From JAXGZG01 sp040771825 (GTDB lineage Bacteria > Bacillota > Sulfobacillia > Fermentithermobacillales > Fermentithermobacillaceae), in the NCBI GenBank assembly GCA_040771825.1, contig JAXGZG010000001.1:558001-622000 (forward strand): a stretch of 64,000 nucleotides of DNA, read 5' to 3'. Below the pieces are notes generated by a model. That model was not told the origin of the DNA, did no database searches, and was given only the letters and a program-made list of their open reading frames with translations. Made by a program: the position numbers and the translations under genes. Each line of letters starts with the position of its first letter. The first letter of the stretch is position 1. Shown here piece after piece: positions 58,296 to 64,000 of this stretch.

Positions 58296-59906
58296 TCACG
58301 GCTCCGATACCTTATAGAACCCCCAGTCGTTCCACTCCCAAACGCCCATCCGCCTGGCTTGGGGATCATCGTAGTCCCCTTCAACAACCAGAAGCTCGTT
58401 TTGGCCGTCGCCATCCAGATCGATCAGCTCCATTTGGCAAATGGGGCGGTCGAGGTTGGAGGACTGCCACATTGGCTTGATGGCGCCGTTTGCCAAGTTG
58501 AATATGAACAGATGGTTTTTTACGCTAGGATCGTCCTCGGCCACCCAGAATGGTTTGCAGGGGCCAAAGCTGCCGCTTTTCCATACAGAGAGGCTAAGAT
58601 CGGGGATGCCGTCGCTATTGGCGTCTCCCAGAATGAAGTTGTCTACCAACCAGGTCTTCGGAGTCTCCCAAATCAAGGGGCCGGCGGCCCTAACCGTTAG
58701 GCAGCCGTCTCGCAAAGCCACGCTCTCCAGTACCCCGTCTTGGTCCAAGTCCACATTCTGCTCTTTGATTAGCCTATAGCGGACCGCCTCACGAGGCCGC
58801 AGATCCAGGTAGCCAAACTCGGATGTAGTTGCCCCCGCAGTGTCGTCCAAGGAGCCTATGGTCACCTTGTCCAGTTCCAGACCCAGCTTGGACAACACCG
58901 CAGAGGCTTCCGGTCCTGTCAAGCTCTCGGGCTGGGCGTTCTTGTTGATAAGCGTTGGCAGGAACTCCATCCGTTCCACACCTGCTTGGCTAATGGTTAG
59001 TCTGGCCATGAGCCCCTGGCATGTCTCTTCGGACCACCACTGGTCGAACACAAAGTTGCCTAGGCTGTAGAGGATGTACCGGTCCCGGTAACGCTCTATG
59101 GGCTGAACCACGTGGGGATGGTGCCCGATGACTAGGTCTGCGCCGGCATCGATAGCAGCGTGAGCGGACTCCACCTGGAAGCCATCAGGTTCGGCCTCGT
59201 ACTCGGTGCCGGTGTGCAGCGAGACTGCCACAAAATCCGCAATAAGGAGGGCTTCTTTGATGGCGGCTTCCATCCTGGATGCCTCGATAGACGCGGTTCC
59301 GGGAGTATCGTCCCCCGCCTCATAGAAAGCGGGAGCCATCTCTGGGTCGGTGAAGGCGAGAAAGGCCAAGCGTAACCCTCGGATCTCGATTATCTTGGGA
59401 TTGCAGGCTTTGACCGAATCAGGGCCGGCACCTACCCAGGCGATGCCGGCCCGGTCAAGGTTTTGAAGCGTATCGAGAATACCTGCCTCCCCGAAGTCGG
59501 GGACATGGTTGTTGGCCAGGGACAGCAAGGTGAAGCCTGCGCGGGCCAAGGCGTCGGCCATTTCGGGATCAGCTCGCAATACCATCTCGCGTATGTCTAT
59601 CTCGGGCCCCGAGGTGAGGGGGTTTTCCAGATTGCCAAAGACTATGTCACCGCTAAGTAGGAGGGATGCGACCTTGGCAAAAGGCAGGCTCGGATCCTCG
59701 TGTTCCTTGACCCTGTCGGCTACGCCCCGTGATAGCATTATGTCGCCCACGACCACCAGAGTTACCGGCTCACTTCGGACAGGAATACGCATCCTGGCGG
59801 CGCAAAAGGCCGTGAACAGGTCATCCTGGGCGGGAACCCCCGAGACAAGGAGCGCCGACACACAGATCAGGATCACCGAGACAACCAGTAGCCCGGGTTT
59901 TCTCAT
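58296..59906 (-). CDS. CapA-family (PGA_cap) protein with FG-GAP/VCBS-like C-terminus
   Basis: A 536-aa exported protein. ATG at 59906 overlaps the upstream stop (ATGA) and begins a signal peptide (MRKPGLLVVSVILI). The CapA-like domain (about 40-290) has VVVGDIMLSRGV, IVFGNLENPLT, LLSLANNHVPDFG, SLHTGTEYEAEPD and VIGHHPHVVQPIERY, with ILYSLGNFVFDQWW. The C-terminal region carries calcium-binding-like repeats DLDQDGVLESVAL, GDANSDGIPDLSL and DLDGDGQNELLVVEGD, as in FG-GAP/VCBS propellers. A second CapA-type gene besides the one at 42927, with a different C-terminal module in place of SLH. It is in one operon with the DUF3160 gene. Confidence 0.9.
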   Translation of the reverse strand: MRKPGLLVVSVILICVSALLVSGVPAQDDLFTAFCAARMRIPVRSEPVTLVVVGDIMLSRGVADRVKEHEDPSLPFAKVASLLLSGDIVFGNLENPLTSGPEIDIREMVLRADPEMADALARAGFTLLSLANNHVPDFGEAGILDTLQNLDRAGIAWVGAGPDSVKACNPKIIEIRGLRLAFLAFTDPEMAPAFYEAGDDTPGTASIEASRMEAAIKEALLIADFVAVSLHTGTEYEAEPDGFQVESAHAAIDAGADLVIGHHPHVVQPIERYRDRYILYSLGNFVFDQWWSEETCQGLMARLTISQAGVERMEFLPTLINKNAQPESLTGPEASAVLSKLGLELDKVTIGSLDDTAGATTSEFGYLDLRPREAVRYRLIKEQNVDLDQDGVLESVALRDGCLTVRAAGPLIWETPKTWLVDNFILGDANSDGIPDLSLSVWKSGSFGPCKPFWVAEDDPSVKNHLFIFNLANGAIKPMWQSSNLDRPICQMELIDLDGDGQNELLVVEGDYDDPQARRMGVWEWNDWGFYKVSEP

Positions 59907-60910
59907 GGGACTACAAAAGCCTTGGTCCACTCGGGCCGCGGTGGCGTGGTTTGGGCCTCTAGCATCTGGCGCCATTGGGTATCAGTCAGACGGTCATTCA
60001 AGGGCCAGGTGAACTCGTAGTACGAGTAAACGCCCCCTTTGGCGATCCTAAGTTTGCCATCCACTGGCACAGCGGCATAGATCTCGTCGATGTAGCCGAT
60101 AGCTTCCTCCAGAACAAACCCGTTGGGGTCCGTGTACCACATCATGGACTTGAAGTATGCCTGCAGAACCTCGCTTCGATCGTAGTGCCCGCGCGGGATG
60201 TATTGAGAGTAATCCTCCTTAAGCGCGTCCAAGGGATCAAAGTCGCCGCCAATGTTCATGACCGGCGACAGAGCGATGCCCTCATGGATGGCAATCAAGG
60301 CGAGTTCCTCTTCTACCTCAGTCTCGACTTCCGCGGGAACCGTTATACTGGGATCCAGAAGCTTTGCTCCTACCGCGAAGAAGGCTACGTTCCTTCTGGC
60401 GGCATTCTCCCAAGCGGTGCCTTTCAGGGCAGCATATTGCTCTCGTGACTGTGCCAGCATGGCAGCGTTCAGTTTTTCGAGCTCTGGGGCCAGTCCCTCT
60501 GTCTCAACGGTCCGCAAGAGGAAGTCGAAAAACAGATGGTAGGTGTGCAGCAGCGAATCAGTGGTAACGAGCTGCGGGATAGGGTCGTACCGATTCTCCT
60601 CGTATAGTGGGAAAAACTCTCTATGACGCCCGCTTACGACCACGAAACCGTTCTCTGCCAATAGGCTCTTGGCCGCCTCGGATAGTCTGAACATGTCTCT
60701 GTTGGTGATGTTTCCGAGATCTGCGGCGACACCCGACTTTCCTATCAGCGCCGGCTCGACAGGTTCAGTGGGGTCAGGTGTGGGCGGGGTCTCCTGGCCG
60801 ATTGGCGGAGTTTCCTTTGCGGCGCCAGGCGGAATCTGCTTTCTGCACCCGGCAGTTATCGTCAACGACAATATGATAATGACTGGTATCAAGGGCCACT
60901 TTCTTAACAC
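59903..60910 (-). CDS. DUF3160 lipoprotein with a large internal deletion
   Basis: GTG at 60910 lies 7 nt after AAGGAGG and starts a lipoprotein signal with lipobox ITAGC; the open frame before it looks non-coding. The product has 335 aa, while DUF3160 proteins are usually about twice that. The N-terminal part is intact (PQLVTTDSLLHTYHLFFDFL, HYDRSEVLQAYFKSMMWY), but MMWY is followed at once by TDPNGFVLEEAIGYIDEIY and GGVYSYYEFTWPLNDRLTD, which normally form the very C-terminus. About 350 central residues appear to be missing in frame, with the junction near 60132-60140. Function of the family is unknown. It is coupled to the CapA gene. Confidence 0.75.
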   Translation of the reverse strand: MLRKWPLIPVIIILSLTITAGCRKQIPPGAAKETPPIGQETPPTPDPTEPVEPALIGKSGVAADLGNITNRDMFRLSEAAKSLLAENGFVVVSGRHREFFPLYEENRYDPIPQLVTTDSLLHTYHLFFDFLLRTVETEGLAPELEKLNAAMLAQSREQYAALKGTAWENAARRNVAFFAVGAKLLDPSITVPAEVETEVEEELALIAIHEGIALSPVMNIGGDFDPLDALKEDYSQYIPRGHYDRSEVLQAYFKSMMWYTDPNGFVLEEAIGYIDEIYAAVPVDGKLRIAKGGVYSYYEFTWPLNDRLTDTQWRQMLEAQTTPPRPEWTKAFVVP

Positions 60911-61065
60911 TTCAGCCCCTCCTTGGCGCCCAAGGCACGCTTCGGTCATAGTTGACTGACGTCTGAAAGCCGCAAAAGTTCCGTGATTGGGCAATGAAAA
61001 CAAGTCATCCACCTCTTGACTGTTAGGCCAGAGGTTTGCCCTGGGTCTGGCAGGAGGTAAGCGTC

Positions 61066-61188
61066 GTGCCCAAAGACAGGAAGGTACTGCTGGGCGTTCT
61101 GGCCATCTCATATGCTGTTTCGGTTCTAGGCAGGGAGGCGATGCGCAACACGCTTCTTCTCGTGGTCTCGGACTGTGCGGCCCTATAA
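61066..61188 (+). CDS. Possible small hydrophobic protein or gene remnant
   Basis: A 40-codon frame beginning GTG at 61066, 8 nt after a perfect AGGAGG, reads MPKDRKVLLGVLAISYAVSV and ends TTLLLVVSDCAAL-like at TAA 61188. It has one predicted membrane stretch. It lies in the gap between two minus-strand genes. It could be a genuine small membrane protein or the 5' remnant of a deleted gene; no family is recognised. Confidence 0.4.
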   Translation: MPKDRKVLLGVLAISYAVSVLGREAMRNTLLLVVSDCAAL

Positions 61189-61200
61189 GATCTCGGCAGT

Positions 61201-61842
61201 CTATTCGAGCACAGTTGCCAAAACAGATTCTGCGGCTTCGTAGTGCTTGCCCATGCGGAAACAGGCAAGGTCCACATCCCCATGGGAGTACGCTTCGTAG
61301 ACCAGTCGGTGCTCCTCTAGTGCGGGCCTGCGGGTATCCTGGACTTTGTGATAGTATCTGACCAGCATTTCGTGTAGTACCTGATATCGCATGTAGACGC
61401 TCTTCAGTTGTTCGTTCAATGAATAGTCGAAGAACGTACTATGGAACTCGCGGTCGTAGTCGTAGTAGTTGTCGTTATCCACATTCTCTTCCTGCATATG
61501 AAGAATGTCTTTTAGCCGCAGACCGACAGCCGCCAGATCAGCCCGGCGGGCGCTCAGACGAACCGCCGAAACGCTCAAAAGCGAAAGCACCTCATTGATC
61601 TCCAGAGCAAGCTTCAGGTCGAAGGTAATTACTCTAGCCCCGGCTCGGGTGGGATGGTCAACAAGTCCGTCGCGGTGAAGGTGGTAGATAGCGTCCCTCA
61701 CTGGGGTTGAGCTCACTCCATAGCGAGCCACTAAATCCCGGTTTGTGAGTTTCTCCCCGAAGCCGATCTCCCGAGTGAGGATTCGTTGCTTCAGGTCTTC
61801 ATATATCTGTTGGCTCAGAGACTTTTTCACGATAGGAATCAT
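61201..61842 (-). CDS. GntR-family (FCD) transcriptional regulator
   Basis: A 213-aa repressor or activator. The winged helix-turn-helix (about 8-70) has the GntR signature LKQRILTREIGFGEKL, RDLVARYGVSSTPVRDAIYH. The C-terminal FCD domain (about 80-210) is helical and binds an effector, often an organic or amino acid; DREFHSTFF and the later histidines in EEHRLVYEAY can hold a metal. ATG at 61842 has GGGGG 6 nt upstream. It is divergent from tyrosine phenol-lyase, and a perfect palindrome sits in the shared region, so it very probably controls that gene and itself. Confidence 0.92.
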   Translation of the reverse strand: MIPIVKKSLSQQIYEDLKQRILTREIGFGEKLTNRDLVARYGVSSTPVRDAIYHLHRDGLVDHPTRAGARVITFDLKLALEINEVLSLLSVSAVRLSARRADLAAVGLRLKDILHMQEENVDNDNYYDYDREFHSTFFDYSLNEQLKSVYMRYQVLHEMLVRYYHKVQDTRRPALEEHRLVYEAYSHGDVDLACFRMGKHYEAAESVLATVLE

Positions 61843-61921
61843 GTCCAACCCCCGCTCGCACATTGGCGATTTTGATGGCTAGTGTCGCCTGTTTCAGCAA
61901 CTCTATAAGCCCCGGTTCTTC

Positions 61922-61949
61922 TTGACAACTGACTCTACCCTAATACGAT
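61922..61949 (+). promoter_or_regulatory. Sigma-A promoter of tyrosine phenol-lyase gene
   Basis: TTGACA (61922-61927), 16 bp, TACGAT (61944-61949). The start site expected near 61956 falls at the edge of the operator. Confidence 0.75.
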
Positions 61950-61956
61950 GGACTTA

Positions 61957-61975
61957 ATGATGCATGTTGCATCAT
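61957..61975. promoter_or_regulatory. Operator palindrome for the GntR regulator
   Basis: ATGATGCA-TGT-TGCATCAT is a perfect 8-bp inverted repeat with a 3-nt centre. It directly follows the -10 box and would cover the transcription start, so binding should repress. Length and position fit a GntR/FCD operator. Confidence 0.8.
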
Positions 61976-61998
61976 AACATAACCGAGGAGATGATATC

Positions 61999-63390
61999 GT
62001 GGTCGATAGAAGATATCCCCCGGAACCTTTCAGGATCAAATCAGTTGAGCCCGTTAGGATGATCGACCGAGCCCGACGCGAAGAGGTAGTAAGAGAAGCG
62101 GGGTACAATACGTTCCTCATCGATTCTCAAGACGTCTACATAGACTTGCTTACGGATAGCGGCACAAATGCTATGAGCGACAGACAGTGGGCGGGGATCA
62201 TGGTAGGAGACGAAGCCTACGCTGGAAGCCGGAATTTTCACCATCTGGAGAACACGGTAAAAGAGCTGTTCGGTTTCAAGTACGTTGTTCCCACCCATCA
62301 AGGGCGCGGGGCAGAGAACCTCCTGAGCCATATCGCCATTCGTCCAGGTCAGTATGTCCCGGGCAACATGTACTTCACTACAACCAGATATCACCAAGAG
62401 GCCAACGGTGGGATATTCAAAGACATCATCATCGACGAGGCCCACGATTCCCAGACTAACTTGCCTTTTAAAGGGAACGCCGACTGCCGGAAAATCCAAG
62501 CCCTCATAGATGAAGTTGGAGCGGACAATATTGCCTATGTGTGCATGGCGGTAACTGTGAACTTAGCCGGCGGGCAGCCTGTTTCCATAGCGAACCTGAA
62601 AGAGGTCTCGGTTCTTTGCAGAAAGCACGGCATCAAAGTGTTCATGGACGCTACTCGGTGCGTGGAGAACGCGTACTTCATCAAAAAGCGCGAACCGGGC
62701 TACGCTGATGTTCCAATCAAGGATATCGTGCACGAAATGTTCAGTTACGCCGACGGCTGCACTATGTCTGGAAAGAAGGACTGCATAACCAATATTGGCG
62801 GTTTCTTGTGCCTAAATGACGACGAGCTGTTTCTAATGGCTAAGGAGCTCGTTGTGGTGTACGAGGGTATGCCCTCCTACGGCGGTATGGCCGGGCGTGA
62901 CATGGAGGCCATGGCTATTGGTCTTAAAGAGGCAATGCAGCAGGAGTATATCGAACACAGGGTAATGCAGGTCCAGTACCTGGGCGACAGATTGCTGGAA
63001 GCGGGCGTACCCATCGTGGAGCCTATCGGAGGCCATGCCGTGTTCTTGGATGCCAGGCGCTTCTGTTCACACCTGACTCAGGATGAGTTTCCCGCCCAAG
63101 CCTTGGCCGCCGAGTTGTATCTTGAGTCTGGAGTGCGGGCTATGGAAAGAGGAATCGTGTCGGCAGGACGGGATACTGTCACTGGAGAACATCACAGGCC
63201 CAAGTTGGAGCTGGTTCGCCTCACCATTCCGCGCAGGGTATATACCTACGCTCACATGGACGTTGTGGCCGATGCCGTCATAGCCCTCTACAAGGAGAGA
63301 CATTCCATCAAGGGGCTTCGATTCGTCTACGAGCCCAAGAGGCTCCGGTTCTTTACAGCAAGGTTTGAGCCTATAGAGGAATCGACTTAG
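61999..63390 (+). CDS. tpl: Tyrosine phenol-lyase (beta-tyrosinase)
   Basis: A 463-aa PLP enzyme that splits L-tyrosine to phenol, pyruvate and ammonia. It follows the known tyrosine phenol-lyase sequence almost throughout: PAEPFRIKSVE-like opening (PPEPFRIKSVEPV), YIDLLTDSGTNAMSDRQW, GDEAYAGSRNF, PTHQGRGAENLLS, YFTTTRYHQEANGG, TVNLAGGQPVS, DATRCVENAYFIK, and the PLP lysine in TMSGKKD (Lys259/260 region). The substrate-specificity segment is MERGIVSAGR with the arginine found in tyrosine phenol-lyase rather than the tryptophanase sequence. GTG at 61999 has GGAG 8 nt upstream. It probably allows growth on tyrosine and is controlled by the divergent GntR gene. Confidence 0.94.
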   Translation: MVDRRYPPEPFRIKSVEPVRMIDRARREEVVREAGYNTFLIDSQDVYIDLLTDSGTNAMSDRQWAGIMVGDEAYAGSRNFHHLENTVKELFGFKYVVPTHQGRGAENLLSHIAIRPGQYVPGNMYFTTTRYHQEANGGIFKDIIIDEAHDSQTNLPFKGNADCRKIQALIDEVGADNIAYVCMAVTVNLAGGQPVSIANLKEVSVLCRKHGIKVFMDATRCVENAYFIKKREPGYADVPIKDIVHEMFSYADGCTMSGKKDCITNIGGFLCLNDDELFLMAKELVVVYEGMPSYGGMAGRDMEAMAIGLKEAMQQEYIEHRVMQVQYLGDRLLEAGVPIVEPIGGHAVFLDARRFCSHLTQDEFPAQALAAELYLESGVRAMERGIVSAGRDTVTGEHHRPKLELVRLTIPRRVYTYAHMDVVADAVIALYKERHSIKGLRFVYEPKRLRFFTARFEPIEEST

Positions 63391-63528
63391 GCAACACCGT
63401 CACAACCATAGATGAACACGGATAATGTCGGGCCGCCGGAACTGACTGATTGTTATGTATCATTGACAGGGCGAGGACGCGCTTTGATGCTTGCCTCGCT
63501 CTGTTCCACTGCGATGGCGATGGCCCCG

Positions 63529-64000
63529 CTAATTGCCCGTACGCTCTTTTTCTCCCCGGTAAGGCGTGGGAACGTACTGGACGGATGGTCTGGTCTGGGC
63601 AGGCTGCGGGTAAAGGTCCATCAATCTGAACACTTCCTTGGGCATGTCCCCGCAAATAGGCGGGAACCCGAGTCTGCCTAGTTCGCCACAGGTGAGCGGA
63701 TAGTCGTGGGTCCAGGTGCCCGACGTAAGCTTCAGTGCGAGATCCTTGGCGTCCTCGATGCCCATCCTCTGGGCCAACATATCCGTTACTGCCTGGGATA
63801 CCTGCTTCATGGCTTTCTCAGCCATGTCCGCCAGGATAATCGTCTCGTCATCGATGTCTTTTCGCTCCTTCTCTCGGAGAACCCTCAAGATAGATGCAGC
63901 GGCGTACTTGCCTATCTGCGGGTCTACTGGTCCAAGGACTGCGTTAGGGTCCATAACTATCTCGTCTGCTGAAAGGGCGATGAGGGATCCGCCGGACATT
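63529..64000 (-). CDS. SDH-type (serine dehydrogenase proteinase) ClpP-fold protein, partial
   Basis: The last 157 codons of a gene whose start lies beyond the window edge. The visible part is the C-terminal half of the SDH_sah/ClpP-crotonase-like serine protease family: MSGGSLIALSADEIVMDPNA, VLGPVDPQIG and the later YPLTCGELGRLG-FPP segment. The usual catalytic Ser is in a preceding HS-x-A-x-SGG segment (S of MSGG is near it). Family members are often membrane-linked proteases. The stop is at 63529, 138 bp after the tpl stop on the other strand; that gap holds nothing recognisable. Confidence 0.85.
   Translation of the reverse strand, partial: MSGGSLIALSADEIVMDPNAVLGPVDPQIGKYAAASILRVLREKERKDIDDETIILADMAEKAMKQVSQAVTDMLAQRMGIEDAKDLALKLTSGTWTHDYPLTCGELGRLGFPPICGDMPKEVFRLMDLYPQPAQTRPSVQYVPTPYRGEKERTGN

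Overview
The window looks like a piece of chromosome from an anaerobic, low-to-mid GC Gram-positive bacterium (Bacillota; a clostridial or limnochordial lineage, possibly a spore former). Visible reasons: S-layer-homology (SLH) surface proteins, lipobox lipoproteins, GerMN, SPOCS/DUF3794 and VanW proteins, sigma-A type promoters (TTGACA/TATAAT-like), strong AGGAGG ribosome sites with many GTG and TTG starts, and an O2-independent enzyme set (radical SAM, tyrosine phenol-lyase, tungstate/molybdate uptake). The genus cannot be told from sequence alone. No insertion sequence, prophage or CRISPR array was seen.

Layout. 1-8.1 kb: an exported phosphoesterase (cut by the edge), lysA, a PrcB-like lipoprotein, a minus-strand run (YkvI-type membrane protein, PHP phosphoesterase, kinase-like unknown) and a PflX-type radical SAM protein. 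8.2-14.8 kb: a triple FMN-binding protein overlapping a NarL-type two-component pair, an ECF sigma factor, a VanW protein and an M42 aminopeptidase. 14.9-24.6 kb: the most unusual part, a molybdenum/tungsten-cofactor riboswitch heading a same-strand series of surface proteins built from sulfite-oxidase-like repeats and a shared undescribed domain, together with a WtpABC-type tungstate/molybdate importer. 24.7-29.7 kb: a 62-bp tandem repeat, then an imuB-DUF6504-dnaE2 mutasome operon whose polymerase gene is split by a frameshift. 29.7-35.1 kb: rsmD, then an operon with an AIR-synthase-like protein, a coiled-coil membrane protein, Ycf35/DUF1257, DUF2997, a Ycf46-like AAA ATPase and an NFU protein. 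35.1-44.6 kb: SPOCS, CAP and SH3 proteins, an OmpR-type two-component pair, a GerMN lipoprotein, an LPG-synthase-like flippase and a CapA-SLH protein. 44.9-45.5 kb: six tRNA genes under one promoter. 45.7-46.2 kb: a toxin-antitoxin pair with both genes frameshifted. 46.4-52.2 kb: a cohesin-bearing exported protein coupled to an SLH protein. 52.6-58.2 kb: an MMPL transporter coupled to a GLUG/coiled-coil surface protein. 58.3-61.2 kb: a second CapA protein and an internally deleted DUF3160 lipoprotein. 61.2-64 kb: a GntR repressor divergent from tyrosine phenol-lyase with a clear operator, and a partial ClpP-fold protease.

How it fits together: the riboswitch locus suggests that cofactor level controls a cell-wall-attached set of Moco-fold proteins plus the oxyanion importer needed to make the cofactor. 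Much of the remainder concerns the envelope (SLH, CapA, VanW, SPOCS, CAP, LPG-like, MMPL) and its sensing systems. Most starts were chosen by ribosome-site spacing, so several differ from the longest open frame.
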